From Altererythrobacter ishigakiensis (lineage in GTDB: Bacteria; Pseudomonadota; Alphaproteobacteria; Sphingomonadales; Sphingomonadaceae), in NCBI RefSeq assembly GCF_001663155.1, contig NZ_CP015963.1, positions 744,001 to 808,000 of the forward strand: a stretch of DNA of 64,000 bases. The letters run 5' to 3'. Both the position numbers and the translations under genes were made by a program. Shown here in pieces: positions 1 to 12,923 of the stretch (positions are counted from its first letter, which is position 1; each line of letters begins with the position of its first letter). Under the pieces are notes generated by a model. That model was not told the origin of the DNA. It was given only the letters and a program-made list of their open reading frames with translations, and ran no database searches.

Positions 1-1
1 C

Positions 2-3187
<3,186 letters not shown>

Positions 3188-3188
3188 G

Positions 3189-3212
3189 GGAGTGGGCGAA
3201 ATTCGCCCCTCC
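3189..3212 (+). other. Hairpin in the rpoB-rpoC spacer
   Basis: Just after the rpoB stop, GGAG-T-GGGCG (3189-3198) can pair with CGCCC-CTCC (3204-3212) around an AAATT loop, with one bulged T. No T-run follows, so it is unlikely to be an intrinsic terminator. It could be an mRNA processing or stability element between the two cistrons. Function is inferred only from the fold. Confidence 0.45.
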
Positions 3213-3254
3213 ATCATCCGCCCCAAAGAATTCACCCGTAAGGGAATGTGAAAA

Positions 3255-6200
3255 ATGAACGAACTGACCAAATTCACCAACCAGCTCGCAAAGCCGGAAA
3301 CATTCGACCAGATCCAGATCGGCATCGCTTCACCAGAGCGTATCCGTTCGTGGTCCTTCGGCGAGATCAAAAAGCCGGAAACGATCAACTACCGCACGTT
3401 CAAGCCTGAACGCGATGGCCTGTTCTGTGCGCGTATCTTTGGCCCGGTAAAGGACTATGAGTGCCTTTGCGGCAAGTACAAGCGCATGAAGTACAAAGGC
3501 GTCGTTTGCGAGAAGTGCGGCGTCGAAGTAACTGTGACCAAGGTGCGCCGTGAGCGCATGGGTCACATCGAACTGGCAGCCCCGGTGGCGCACATCTGGT
3601 TCCTGAAGTCGCTGCCTTCGCGCATCGGCCTGCTGCTGGATATGCAGCTGAAGCAGCTGGAGCGCGTACTCTACTTCGAGCACTATGTTGTGATCGAGCC
3701 GGGCCTGACTCCACTTGAGAAATTCCAGCTGCTGACCGAAGACGAACTTCTAGAAGCGCAGGACGAGTATGGCGAAGACGCATTCAGCGCCGGTATCGGT
3801 GCTGAAGCGGTCAAGGCCATGCTGATGGATCTGGACCTTGAGCAAGAGCGTGAAGATCTGTTGGAGGAGCTTGCGACCACCAAGTCAGCTCTGAAGCCGA
3901 AGAAGATCATCAAGCGCCTGAAGGTTGTCGAGAGCTTTATTGAATCGGGCAACCGCCCCGAATGGATGATCCTGGAAGTTATCCCGGTCATTCCGCCTGA
4001 ACTACGCCCGCTGGTGCCGCTGGATGGTGGCCGTTTCGCGACATCCGATCTCAACGATCTTTATCGCCGCGTCATCAACCGTAACAACCGTTTGAAGCGC
4101 CTGATCGAACTGCGCGCGCCGGACATCATCGTCCGCAACGAAAAGCGAATGTTGCAGGAATCGGTCGATGCCTTGTTTGACAATGGCCGCCGTGGCCGCG
4201 TCATCACTGGTGCGAACAAGCGCCCGCTGAAGTCGCTCTCTGACATGCTCAAGGGCAAGCAGGGCCGTTTCCGCCAGAACCTGCTTGGTAAGCGCGTCGA
4301 CTACTCAGGTCGTTCAGTCATCGTGACCGGCCCTGAGCTTAAGCTGCACCAGTGCGGCCTGCCAAAGAAGATGGCGCTCGAGCTGTTCAAGCCGTTCATC
4401 TACGCTCGTCTCGACGCGAAGGGTCTTTCGATGACCTTGAAGCAGGCGAAGAAGTGGGTCGAGAAAGAGCGCAAGGAAGTCTGGGACATTCTTGACGAAG
4501 TGATCCGAGAGCACCCGGTTCTGCTGAACCGTGCGCCGACGCTTCACCGTCTGGGTATTCAGGCATTCGAACCTGTGCTGATCGAAGGTAAAGCTATCCA
4601 GTTGCATCCGCTCGTATGCGCGGCGTTCAATGCCGACTTTGACGGTGACCAGATGGCTGTCCACGTGCCGCTGAGCCTGGAAGCGCAGTTGGAAGCCCGC
4701 GTGCTGATGATGTCGACCAATAACATCCTCTCGCCCGCGAACGGCAAGCCGATCATCGTTCCGTCACAGGATATGGTCTTGGGCCTCTACTACCTTTCAA
4801 TGGAACGTCAGGAAAAGACGCCAGAGTTCATTGAAGAAAAAGACGGCACCAAGATTGAGAAATTGCCGCGCTTTGCCGATATGGCAGAGGTGCACCAGGC
4901 GCTCGAAACCAAGTCGGTTACGCTACACAGCAAGATTATCGCTCGCGTTCCGCAGGCTGATGAAGACGGCAACATCGTGATGAAGCGCTTTGTCACGACC
5001 CCTGGCCGTATGCTGATCGGCGAATGCTTGCCCAAGAACCACAAGGTGCCATACGACATCATCAACCGCCTTCTGACAAAGAAGGACATCGGTGACGTGA
5101 TCGACGAAGTGTACCGTCACACGGGTCAGAAAGACACTGTGCTGTTCGCTGACGCGATCATGGTGCTGGGCTTCCGTCACGCATTCAAGGCCGGCATTTC
5201 TTTCGGCAAGGATGACATGATCATCCCGGCTGAGAAGGATGGCTTGGTTGATCAGACCAAGGCGCTGGTTGCTGACTATGAGCAGCAGTATCAGGACGGC
5301 CTGATCACGCAGCAGGAAAAGTACAACAAGGTGATCGATGCCTGGAGCCGCTGTGGTGACCAGGTAGCCGATGCCATGATGGAAAAGATTAAGGCGCAGC
5401 CGATCGGTGACGATGGTAAGGAAGCGCAGATCAACTCCATCTACATGATGAGCCACTCTGGTGCGCGTGGTTCGCCGGCACAGATGAAGCAGCTGGCGGG
5501 TATGCGCGGCCTCATGGCCAAGCCGTCGGGTGAGATCATCGAGACCCCGATCATCTCGAACTTCAAGGAAGGTCTGACCGTTCTTGAATACTTCAACTCA
5601 ACCCACGGCGCACGTAAGGGTCTGGCTGATACCGCGCTCAAGACAGCGAACTCGGGCTATCTGACCCGCCGTCTGGTTGACGTGTCGCAAGACTGCGTGA
5701 TCGTTGAGGAAGACTGTAAGACCGAGAACGCGTTGGAAATGCGCGCCATCGTTCAGGGCGGTTCGGTTATCGCATCGCTAGGCGAACGTATTCTGGGTCG
5801 AACGACCGCAGAGGACATCATCAACGCATCGACCGACGAAGTTATCGTTCCGGCCGGCACGCTGATCGATGAGCCGATGGTGAAACTGATTGAGGAAGCT
5901 GAAGTTCAGTCCGCCAAGATTCGTTCGCCATTGGTCTGTGAAGCGGCGCAGGGCGTTTGCGGCACATGCTACGGACGCGATCTGGCTCGCGGTACGCCTG
6001 TGAACATCGGCGAAGCTGTCGGCGTTATCGCTGCGCAGTCGATCGGTGAGCCGGGCACGCAGCTGACCATGCGTACCTTCCACATCGGTGGCGCGGCACA
6101 GCTCAATGAAACCTCGCACCTTGAAGCGATCTCTGACGGTAAGGTCGAATATCGCGACATGCCTACGATCACTGACAAGAAGGGCCGTATCCTCTCGCTT

Positions 6201-7535
6201 GCTCGCAATGGCGAGATTGCCGTGATCGACAAGGAAGGCCGTGAGCGTGAAATCCACAAGGTGCCTTACGGTACCGTGCTGATGCACAAGGATGGAGCGA
6301 AGGTGAAGGAAGGCGATCGTCTGGCGGAATGGGATCCATTTACGCTGCCAATCATCACCGAACAGTCGGGCGTCGTGAAGTATCAGGACCTCGTCGAAGG
6401 CACGACCTTGGAAGAGCGCACTGACGATGCGACAGGCATTGCACAGCGTGTGGTGACCGAGAACCGGGCGACCGGCCGCAAGAAGAAGGAAGACCTGCGT
6501 CCGCGTCTGACGCTGATGGGCGAAGAATCTTCGGGCAAAAAGGGCGAGGAAACCGAGGCACAGCGTTACATGCTGGCTCCGGGTACCACGCTCTCTGTCA
6601 CCGATGGTCAGGAAGTTCAGGCGGGTGACATTCTCGCCCGTGCTTCGCGCGAAGCAGCGAAGACCCGTGACATCACGGGCGGTCTGCCGCGGGTGGCCGA
6701 ACTGTTTGAGGCACGCATGCCGAAGGACGTCTCAGTCATCGCCAAGATATCGGGCAAGATCGAATTCGTCCGCGAATATAAAGCGAAGCGCAAGATCGCG
6801 ATTGTTCCCGAGGAGGGAGATCGCGTCGAATATCTGATCCCGAAGACCAAGGTCATCGACGTTCAGGAAGGCGACTTCGTGAAGAAGGGTGACACGCTAA
6901 TCTCCGGCTCGCCAAACCCGCATGACATTCTGGAAGTTCTTGGTGTCGAGGCACTCGCTGAGTACCTCGTTAACGAAATCCAGGAGGTTTACCGACTGCA
7001 GGGCGTTAAGATCAACGACAAGCACATCGAAGTGATTGTTCGACAGATGCTGCAGAAGGTCGAGATCACCGACGGTGGCGATACAACGCTGCTGCCGGGT
7101 GAGCAGGTTGACCTTGAAGAGATGAATGAAGTGAACGCCAAGCTGGGCAAGGGTAAGAAGCCTGCGCAAGGCAACCCTATCCTGCTCGGCATCACCAAGG
7201 CGTCGCTGCAAACACGCAGCTTCATCTCTGCTGCATCGTTCCAGGAAACTACACGCGTGCTGACGCAGGCGTCGGTTGAGGGCAAGAAGGACACGCTGAT
7301 CGGCCTCAAAGAGAACGTGATTGTGGGCCGTCTGATCCCAGCTGGTACAGGCGCTGGTATGAACCGCATGCGTGTCACTGCATCTGCCCGCGACGCAGCG
7401 TTGCGTGCCCAGTGGAAGAAGCAGCAGGAAGCGCTTGCCGCTGCCAATGCTTCCGAACCTGAACCGGCAGCTGACGCGATCCCATCAGAAGATGCGATGA
7501 AGGCCGCGATGGGTGGCGGGGACGCTGCCGAATAA
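3255..7535 (+). CDS. rpoC: DNA-directed RNA polymerase subunit beta'
   Basis: Complete 1,426-residue beta' subunit, which carries the active-site magnesium. The catalytic motif [16 protein letters not shown] is present. The N-terminal zinc site shows as [20 protein letters not shown], and the second zinc site as [15 protein letters not shown]. Length and order are typical of alphaproteobacteria. The ATG at 3255 is preceded by a purine-rich AAGGGA about 11 bases upstream. It is cotranscribed with rpoB and ends just before a strong hairpin terminator. Confidence 0.99.
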   Translation: MNELTKFTNQLAKPETFDQIQIGIASPERIRSWSFGEIKKPETINYRTFKPERDGLFCARIFGPVKDYECLCGKYKRMKYKGVVCEKCGVEVTVTKVRRERMGHIELAAPVAHIWFLKSLPSRIGLLLDMQLKQLERVLYFEHYVVIEPGLTPLEKFQLLTEDELLEAQDEYGEDAFSAGIGAEAVKAMLMDLDLEQEREDLLEELATTKSALKPKKIIKRLKVVESFIESGNRPEWMILEVIPVIPPELRPLVPLDGGRFATSDLNDLYRRVINRNNRLKRLIELRAPDIIVRNEKRMLQESVDALFDNGRRGRVITGANKRPLKSLSDMLKGKQGRFRQNLLGKRVDYSGRSVIVTGPELKLHQCGLPKKMALELFKPFIYARLDAKGLSMTLKQAKKWVEKERKEVWDILDEVIREHPVLLNRAPTLHRLGIQAFEPVLIEGKAIQLHPLVCAAFNADFDGDQMAVHVPLSLEAQLEARVLMMSTNNILSPANGKPIIVPSQDMVLGLYYLSMERQEKTPEFIEEKDGTKIEKLPRFADMAEVHQALETKSVTLHSKIIARVPQADEDGNIVMKRFVTTPGRMLIGECLPKNHKVPYDIINRLLTKKDIGDVIDEVYRHTGQKDTVLFADAIMVLGFRHAFKAGISFGKDDMIIPAEKDGLVDQTKALVADYEQQYQDGLITQQEKYNKVIDAWSRCGDQVADAMMEKIKAQPIGDDGKEAQINSIYMMSHSGARGSPAQMKQLAGMRGLMAKPSGEIIETPIISNFKEGLTVLEYFNSTHGARKGLADTALKTANSGYLTRRLVDVSQDCVIVEEDCKTENALEMRAIVQGGSVIASLGERILGRTTAEDIINASTDEVIVPAGTLIDEPMVKLIEEAEVQSAKIRSPLVCEAAQGVCGTCYGRDLARGTPVNIGEAVGVIAAQSIGEPGTQLTMRTFHIGGAAQLNETSHLEAISDGKVEYRDMPTITDKKGRILSLARNGEIAVIDKEGREREIHKVPYGTVLMHKDGAKVKEGDRLAEWDPFTLPIITEQSGVVKYQDLVEGTTLEERTDDATGIAQRVVTENRATGRKKKEDLRPRLTLMGEESSGKKGEETEAQRYMLAPGTTLSVTDGQEVQAGDILARASREAAKTRDITGGLPRVAELFEARMPKDVSVIAKISGKIEFVREYKAKRKIAIVPEEGDRVEYLIPKTKVIDVQEGDFVKKGDTLISGSPNPHDILEVLGVEALAEYLVNEIQEVYRLQGVKINDKHIEVIVRQMLQKVEITDGGDTTLLPGEQVDLEEMNEVNAKLGKGKKPAQGNPILLGITKASLQTRSFISAASFQETTRVLTQASVEGKKDTLIGLKENVIVGRLIPAGTGAGMNRMRVTASARDAALRAQWKKQQEALAAANASEPEPAADAIPSEDAMKAAMGGGDAAE

Positions 7536-7572
7536 TAACGGCTGACCTCAGCACCGTTTCAACGGACAGAAG

Positions 7573-7599
7573 CCCCGCCGGATAGAACGTCCGGCGGGG
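7573..7599 (+). terminator. Intrinsic terminator of the rpoBC operon
   Basis: A perfect 10-bp GC-rich stem, CCCCGCCGGA (7573-7582) with TCCGGCGGGG (7590-7599), closes a 7-base loop and is followed by TTATCT. It lies 37 bases after the rpoC stop and before an independent small gene. The T-run is short but the stem is very stable. Confidence 0.85.
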
Positions 7600-7686
7600 T
7601 TATCTGTGCCTGCCCTGATTAAATGATATTGCGAACTATTTGCAATTAGGATAGTGGAGTCACCATCACATTGAGGATGGAGAGCG

Positions 7687-8124
7687 ATGAAGGGCAGTCA
7701 GTCAAAGCAAACCGATGAGGCAGCGGATTGGGTCACACAGCTGCAGAAGCCAACCAAAATCAGCGAGCTTTCGCCCCTTGCGCAGCGCCTGATTTTCAGT
7801 CTCCGTCTAATCGCTGTGTATCGCAAGGCAGGCAAGGATCCGTTCGCAGAGCTTGCTTCGCGGCTGGGCAGCTTGGTGGTTGCAGCGAAATCGCTCCAAC
7901 TGGTCGAGGCTCTCGCGTATGCCTGGCCAGACCCTGTTCAGGTGCGCCGATGCTGTTGCCAGCTTGTCAGCCATGACGAATTGACGATCGCGCGTGCATT
8001 GCAGGCGGTCGCCAATCGTGAACGGGCGAACTTTGACCGTCAACTGGTCGGCTTGCTTCCGCATGAGGCCCAAATTGACATCTGGACAGCCGCAAACGAA
8101 CTGGTTGCAGCGGAATTCGCATAG
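7687..8124 (+). CDS. Small Cys-containing hypothetical protein
   Basis: A 145-residue, probably cytoplasmic and largely helical protein with no signal peptide or membrane segment. A CCC triplet lies at residues 89-91 (RRCCCQLVSHDE), followed by a helical C-terminal third. From memory it resembles a small sphingomonad family with a conserved Cys cluster (DUF6628-like), but that is not certain. The ATG at 7687 has GGAG 7 bases upstream. It stands alone between the rpoC terminator and gltX, 52 bases before the latter. Function unknown. Confidence 0.8.
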   Translation: MKGSQSKQTDEAADWVTQLQKPTKISELSPLAQRLIFSLRLIAVYRKAGKDPFAELASRLGSLVVAAKSLQLVEALAYAWPDPVQVRRCCCQLVSHDELTIARALQAVANRERANFDRQLVGLLPHEAQIDIWTAANELVAAEFA

Positions 8125-8176
8125 ACTTTTTTGGAATCACTTCTCAGTTGCAGGCTTGCCCCCTATAGGGGCGCGC

Positions 8177-9508
8177 ATGACAACAACCCGTTTCGCACCT
8201 TCGCCCACAGGCCGCTTGCATGTCGGCAATATCCGCACCGCGCTGCACAACTGGATGCTCGCGAAAAAGGAGGGCGGGCGTTTCCTGCTACGTATCGACG
8301 ACACCGATGCTGAACGTAGCAAGGAAGAATATGTCGAGGCGATCCGCAAAGACTTGGCCTGGCTAGGGATCGAGCCTGATGGCGAAGAGCGTCAGTCTGC
8401 CAGGCTCGACCGGTATGAAGCTGCGTTCGAGAAGTTGAAAGAAGCTGGTCGTGTCTATCCTGCCTATGAAACCGCGCAGGAACTGGAGCTGAAACGCAAA
8501 GTGCAACTCGGGCGCGGCTTGCCGCCCATCTATGACCGCGGCGCCCTGAAGCTGAGCGAAGCTGAACGCGCGGCCAAGGAGGCCGAAGGGATTGCCCCGC
8601 ACTGGCGCTTCAAGCTCGACCATGACGAAGCGATCGCATGGGAGGACGGCGTGCGCGGCCCATCCAATTTTGATCCGAAGCTGCTGTCTGATCCTGTGAT
8701 CCGGCGTGCTGACGGCAGCTGGCTCTATATGCTGCCCAGCACAGTCGACGATATCGATATGCGTATCACGCAAGTGCTGCGCGGCGAAGACCACGTTTCG
8801 AACACCGCAGTACAGATCCAGATGTTCACCGCGATGGGCGCGGAACCGCCTGCATTTGCACATGAGGCGCTGCTGGTGGGTAAGGAAGGTAAATTGTCGA
8901 AGCGGTTAGGCTCACTCGGTTGCGATGCATTCCGCGAAAAAGGCATAGAGCCGGACGCGCTCGTCGCCATGTTGGCTCGGCTCGGTACATCGTTGCCGGT
9001 TGAGCCGATCACGGATCGCAACACCTTGCTCGATACGTTCGATCTAAGCACGTTCGGACGCGCACCCGCGAAGTTTGACGATGCAGAGCTGGAGCGGATC
9101 AACACAGCGATTGTCCATGCGATGCCTTTCGAGGTGGCCAAAGGTCGCTTGCCCATCGGCATGGATGAAGCAGGATGGCACGCAGTCCAACCCAACGTGG
9201 CCACCATTGACGAAGTTGCCGACTGGTGGCGGCTTGTCACAGGGCCAATCGACAGGATTGAATTTGAAGCGGAAGATCGCGCCTATCTGACTCAGGCTGC
9301 CGAAATACTTACCTGGTCGGATGATCCCTGGCATTCCCTGACCGATACATTGAAGGATGCCACCGGCCGCAAGGGAAAGGCGCTGTTCTTGCCGCTGCGC
9401 CAAGCGCTGACCGGCATGAACCACGGCCCTGACATGGGCGAACTTTTACCACTGATTGGCGAGGCCGAGGCGCGGGCTCGGCTCCAACGAGCGGCCCATT
9501 CCAGCTAA
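8177..9508 (+). CDS. gltX: Glutamate--tRNA ligase (short, second-type GluRS)
   Basis: Class I aminoacyl-tRNA synthetase that charges tRNA with glutamate. The HIGH-type motif is HVGN at residues 15-18 after FAPSPTGRL, and the KMSKS-type motif is KLSKR at 239-243. At 443 residues it is somewhat shorter than the main bacterial GluRS. It resembles the second GluRS of alphaproteobacteria, which in some species charges tRNA-Gln for later amidation; which tRNA is used here cannot be told. An ATG at 8177 is chosen because the protein must begin at MTTTRFAPSPTG; the frame is open further upstream but that part overlaps the preceding gene. Confidence 0.95.
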   Translation: MTTTRFAPSPTGRLHVGNIRTALHNWMLAKKEGGRFLLRIDDTDAERSKEEYVEAIRKDLAWLGIEPDGEERQSARLDRYEAAFEKLKEAGRVYPAYETAQELELKRKVQLGRGLPPIYDRGALKLSEAERAAKEAEGIAPHWRFKLDHDEAIAWEDGVRGPSNFDPKLLSDPVIRRADGSWLYMLPSTVDDIDMRITQVLRGEDHVSNTAVQIQMFTAMGAEPPAFAHEALLVGKEGKLSKRLGSLGCDAFREKGIEPDALVAMLARLGTSLPVEPITDRNTLLDTFDLSTFGRAPAKFDDAELERINTAIVHAMPFEVAKGRLPIGMDEAGWHAVQPNVATIDEVADWWRLVTGPIDRIEFEAEDRAYLTQAAEILTWSDDPWHSLTDTLKDATGRKGKALFLPLRQALTGMNHGPDMGELLPLIGEAEARARLQRAAHSS

Positions 9509-9532
9509 CCCGAGGGCCGCAGCAACGCCATC

Positions 9533-9540
9533 TTAACCAT
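9533..9540 (+). promoter_or_regulatory. TTAACCAT, possible CtrA half-site
   Basis: The octamer TTAACCAT, known as a half-site for the cell-cycle regulator CtrA in alphaproteobacteria, lies 96 bases upstream of the PilZ gene. An eight-base match is weak evidence on its own. Confidence 0.2.
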
Positions 9541-9635
9541 CCTGCTTCACCAAATATCCGCTATGATTATAGGCGGTTTCGCAAGCCTGCTGCGTTACTC
9601 CAAAGCAAGCAAGAAACCAGAGAGCGGGATCAGAC

Positions 9636-9932
9636 ATGGAGCGCAGGCAGAATAATCGCTACACCGCCGCATATGATGCGGAAGTGCGCTATCACAATGG
9701 GCGCAAGCTGAAGCTGCCGGTGCTGGATATCAGTCTGGGGGGCTGTATGGTTGATGCACGTTCCTGGTCGATCCGTGAAGGTGAATTGCTTTCGGTCAAA
9801 CTTCCCAGCCTCAGTTGGGCACCGGCGAAACTGGTCTGGATCGAAGACGGCAAGGCGGGGATCGCCTTTGACGAAATGCTCTACGAGCCGACGCTGGAGC
9901 ACCTTAATTCGCTTAGTCGGATGGCGGCTTAG
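9636..9932 (+). CDS. Single-domain PilZ protein (cyclic-di-GMP binding)
   Basis: A 98-residue stand-alone PilZ domain, expected to bind the second messenger cyclic di-GMP and pass the signal on by protein contact. The N-terminal arginine patch is ERRQNNRY and the second binding motif appears as DISLGG (D/NxSxxG). There is no signal peptide or output domain. The ATG follows a purine-rich GAGAGCGGGA stretch. Other cyclic-di-GMP genes occur 19-23 kb away. The target of this receptor cannot be read from the sequence. Confidence 0.88.
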   Translation: MERRQNNRYTAAYDAEVRYHNGRKLKLPVLDISLGGCMVDARSWSIREGELLSVKLPSLSWAPAKLVWIEDGKAGIAFDEMLYEPTLEHLNSLSRMAA

Positions 9933-10050
9933 TATCTGAACTTGGGTGGCAATCTGGCGAGCCGACTCTAACAGACTTCACTACTTTCATTCGGCCGGTT
10001 CATCCGACTCCAAAACCGCCGCCATCCCGAAATTCGTCGGATCTTTTCTC

Positions 10051-11214
10051 TCACTCAGGCAAACGCTGATCATACCACCGACGTTCGACCGAAATGAAGC
10101 AACCAGCGTATGGGTGTCGATCAAACGGCAGGTCTCGGACGATGGCATCGGTCAGATGGAAACCGCTGAATTGTCCGATTTCCTCGTTTGATTCACGCAA
10201 CTTTCTTCGCCCCATGCCACTGACCAAGCACACGTTGTGCGTAGGGGCATGGCCTTCGTTCTGCGTGATTCCATGAAGTTGACCGACCTGCTGGCGGCCT
10301 GGCTTTGGTACGACTAAAGTTATTGGCTGGAAACTTTGAGTTTGATGACCGGTTGGCACCGTCAAGTGACTAGTCAAGGGAACCTGCGCCGTACCTATTG
10401 TTGGTTGTGGTACTTGCTGCGGTGGGAGCACCGGCTGCGGTACAGCGATCACCGGATCAGGCGGCACCTGCTGTGCGGGTGGCTGCGGCGGGACGACCAT
10501 CGGTTGTGGTACTTGCTGAGGTGGGAGCACCGGCTGCGGTACAGCGATCACCGGATCAGGCGGCACCTGCTGTGCGGGTGGCTGCGGCGGGACGACCATC
10601 GGTTGTGGTACTTGCTGCGGTGGGAGCACCGGCTGCGGCACAGCGATCACCGGATCAGGCGGCACCTGCTGTGCGGGTGGCTGCGGCGGGACGACCATCG
10701 GTTGTGGTACTTGCTGCGGTGGGAGCACCGGCTGCGGTACAGCGATCACCGGATCAGGCGGCACCTGCTGTGCGGGTGGCTGCGGCGGGACGACCATCGG
10801 TTGTGGTACTTGCTGCGGTGGGAGCACCGGCTGCGGCACAGCGATCACCGGATCAGGCGGCACCTGCTGTGCGGGTGGCTGCGGCGGGACGACCATCGGT
10901 TGTGGTACTTGCTGAGGTGGGAGCACCGGCTGCGGTACAGCGATCACCGGATCAGGCGGCACCTGCTGTGCGGGTGGCTGCGGCGGTATCGGATACTGTG
11001 GGCGATTCTCATTAACCGAGTTCACTGTCACAACCGGATTCACTGTCTGTGGCGGGATAGTTGGTAATCCGCCACAGCCAGTGGAATGGTGTTTGTTGCC
11101 AACTCCATTGCACCATCCGTAGTGATTTCCACCGCCTGGATTGGCTTCTGCGGGTGCCGCGATGCAAACCGATAGGAGCAGGGTGGTTGCGAATGGTACA
11201 GCAATTTTGCGCAT
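10051..11214 (-). CDS. Secreted proline-rich repeat protein, coupled to the TpsB-like gene
   Basis: A 387-residue protein with a clear Sec signal peptide (MRKIAVPFATTLLLS, cleavage near PAEA/NPGGG). Mature residues begin with a Gly/His/Cys-rich segment, followed by six copies of a 33-residue unit rich in Pro, Gln and Val (PPQPPAQQVPPDPVIAVPQP and onward). A non-repetitive C-terminal part of about 100 residues contains two Cys. The ATG at 11214 lies two bases after the stop of the upstream outer-membrane transporter and has AAGGTGG upstream, so translation is probably coupled; a GTG at 11223 is possible but less likely. It may be the cargo or an accessory of that transporter. It has no recognisable haemagglutinin-type secretion domain, and its function is unknown. 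Confidence 0.8.
   Translation of the reverse strand: MRKIAVPFATTLLLSVCIAAPAEANPGGGNHYGWCNGVGNKHHSTGCGGLPTIPPQTVNPVVTVNSVNENRPQYPIPPQPPAQQVPPDPVIAVPQPVLPPQQVPQPMVVPPQPPAQQVPPDPVIAVPQPVLPPQQVPQPMVVPPQPPAQQVPPDPVIAVPQPVLPPQQVPQPMVVPPQPPAQQVPPDPVIAVPQPVLPPQQVPQPMVVPPQPPAQQVPPDPVIAVPQPVLPPQQVPQPMVVPPQPPAQQVPPDPVIAVPQPVLPPQQVPQPTIGTAQVPLTSHLTVPTGHQTQSFQPITLVVPKPGRQQVGQLHGITQNEGHAPTHNVCLVSGMGRRKLRESNEEIGQFSGFHLTDAIVRDLPFDRHPYAGCFISVERRWYDQRLPE
10403..10986. repeat. Six 99-bp tandem repeats inside the proline-rich gene
   Basis: Units begin at 10403, 10502, 10601, 10700, 10799 and 10898, each 99 bases (33 codons), the last slightly incomplete. They differ at only two visible positions: C or A in TGCTG(C/A)GG and T or C in GCGG(T/C)AC. 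The variant order is A-B-C-A-C-B, where A is C/T, B is A/T and C is C/C. Near identity points to recent expansion by slippage or unequal exchange; copy changes keep the reading frame. Confidence 0.97.
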
Positions 11215-11216
11215 CG

Positions 11217-12755
11217 TCACCACCTTTGCGCTAACTGCAAATAGATGATTGGATCACCAGCATCGGTTAGCCTACTGTCAAGTACAGGCATCGCCAGCCA
11301 GCCTGTAAGCGAAAAACCAGATCTGTGTGCGACTGCGGCCCCCAGACCGAACGATGCGATGTCCTCATCAACAACATATGGGGGATCGCCAGCTCGTCTA
11401 CGAACGAAACCAAAATCGCTAAAACCCGAGACTGTGAGCGATGTTTCCGGTGAAAGTTCGACTAGCTGATCAAACTGAACTGTGGCGGCGGCCCCGGAGT
11501 CAGCTTCCACCGCGCTCTGCGCGTAGCCTCTCACCAACGGTAGGTGTCCGAGGAAGAAATGTTCGACTTCGGGCAAGTCTGAAAGCGCGAGTTGTCCTTC
11601 GGTTTCGACACGTAATGCCAGCCTATTGGCAATTGGAGTGACAACCCCGGCTTCGGCGCGAACACTGGCAAAGGTACGGTCGCCATCAGAAAGCTGCCCT
11701 GGGTACGGTTTCCTTCGCTGGCCAGCGGAAAGCCGCAATGACCCTTCAAGCTGCGTGCCGTTGGGAGAAGAGTAAGCGCCGATCAGGTAGCCACGCGCGG
11801 CGTCTACGCCGCTTCGCGTTTCAGTGGGACCGAAACGAAATCTCCCCTGACTGTGTTCAATTTCGCCAGCTACAAACAGGGATCCTTCCATACTCCTTGC
11901 TATCGGATAGCCGACCAGAACTCCGAACTGGCGACCTCGCTGCTCGTTTCTGAGCCTTGGATTGTTGAATTCGCGATCAGACAGCGCCGTACCGGCAAAC
12001 AGCTCGCCAAATACACCGTGGCTTCCTATCGCTGTGCGATAAGATACTCGTCCTGCGAACCCTAGATCACCGCTAGGGGCACGGGAAACGACGCCGAGGC
12101 CGCGCAGTACGTCTCCTCCTTCGAGCACACCATAGAAGGATTGGTCGAGGACGAATCTACCGATGGTCCCTGGTCGCTGTGGTACCACGTCGAGAGAGGC
12201 AGATCCGGATTGGCGTGATTGTGAAATAATCACGTTGAGCCGGGTATCAGCACTCGGATCGGGGTGGTCAAGCGACGCCGATACATCGAGGCCACCCTGA
12301 TCTCCGGCCAGCAGCATTTGCCTTTCTAGCCTGCTGATATGCAGCGGTGTGCCGTCTGCCAGGGGCTTCAGGAATCGTCTGATCGTGCGCTGGGCAACTT
12401 CGTTGCCGCCTTCCAAATGGATCGCGCCGACCCTGCCCTCGTGTACGAGGATCACGCGTTTTCCGTCCGCATCCACAGCAACGATTGCTTCCGCAGCGAG
12501 AAATCCGTCGCTGTGATAAAGCCTCTCGATAATTGCCGCCTGCTGTTCGCTGTCAGCGTCCCGGCCAGCGATTTCCTTAATCCAAGCTTCAATCTCTTCC
12601 GGATCATACAACGACATTCCGACAATAGGATCCGCCATTGCGGTGCTTGGCATTGAGGCAAGAAAGAAACTTGCCGCCAAAGTTAGGATCAATTGAAGAC
12701 GCAAACGTAAGACGGGCTTCAGATTGACGATTGTATTCGCGCTAACGCCGGGCAT
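11217..12755 (-). CDS. TpsB/ShlB-family outer-membrane transporter (two-partner secretion)
   Basis: About 512 residues, probably an Omp85-superfamily transporter of the FhaC/ShlB type that moves a protein partner across the outer membrane. The chosen start MPGVSANTIV gives a signal peptide ending AMA/DP. Residues about 45-160 form POTRA-like segments (for example VILVHEGRVGAIHLEGG), and the rest is a beta barrel. A late LPLVRGYAQSA followed by acidic residues matches the conserved barrel motif near the ShlB pore. The protein ends YLQLAQRW, with an aromatic last residue typical of barrel sorting. Earlier starts (ATG 12842, GTG 12851) would extend the N-terminus. It is followed immediately by a secreted proline-repeat protein rather than a giant TpsA. 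Confidence 0.82.
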   Translation of the reverse strand: MPGVSANTIVNLKPVLRLRLQLILTLAASFFLASMPSTAMADPIVGMSLYDPEEIEAWIKEIAGRDADSEQQAAIIERLYHSDGFLAAEAIVAVDADGKRVILVHEGRVGAIHLEGGNEVAQRTIRRFLKPLADGTPLHISRLERQMLLAGDQGGLDVSASLDHPDPSADTRLNVIISQSRQSGSASLDVVPQRPGTIGRFVLDQSFYGVLEGGDVLRGLGVVSRAPSGDLGFAGRVSYRTAIGSHGVFGELFAGTALSDREFNNPRLRNEQRGRQFGVLVGYPIARSMEGSLFVAGEIEHSQGRFRFGPTETRSGVDAARGYLIGAYSSPNGTQLEGSLRLSAGQRRKPYPGQLSDGDRTFASVRAEAGVVTPIANRLALRVETEGQLALSDLPEVEHFFLGHLPLVRGYAQSAVEADSGAAATVQFDQLVELSPETSLTVSGFSDFGFVRRRAGDPPYVVDEDIASFGLGAAVAHRSGFSLTGWLAMPVLDSRLTDAGDPIIYLQLAQRW

Positions 12756-12923
12756 AAAACCATTATTTCGCAAAAGCCGAAGAAAGAGAATAGAAAATTC
12801 CAAAAAAGCGAATAAGCACACCAGCATACGGTCAGTGTGCATGGTTGGCACATATCGGTTCTTCGAACTCTGGCTCTGATGAAATGCTAGAACGAAGTAT
12901 CCAACGAGAGCGAGAGTTTGGAC

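Noticed and set aside
9946..10191. Short plus-strand open frame after the PilZ gene
   Set aside because: It overlaps the C-terminal part of the proline-rich protein on the other strand and has no ribosome site.
10403..10986. Regular repeats that could suggest a CRISPR array
   Set aside because: The units are contiguous 99-bp coding repeats with no unique spacers and no cas genes nearby.
10336..11067. Plus-strand open frames through the 99-bp repeat array, giving Trp/Arg-rich or Ala/Val-rich repeat peptides
   Set aside because: They are by-products of a repeat whose length is a multiple of three; the minus-strand frame has a signal peptide, ribosome site and coupling to the upstream gene.
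12845..12860. TTGGCAC upstream of the PilJ-type kinase gene, like a sigma-54 -24 element
   Set aside because: The bases at the -12 position are GGTT rather than TTGC/TTGA, and it lies further from the start than the four accepted elements.
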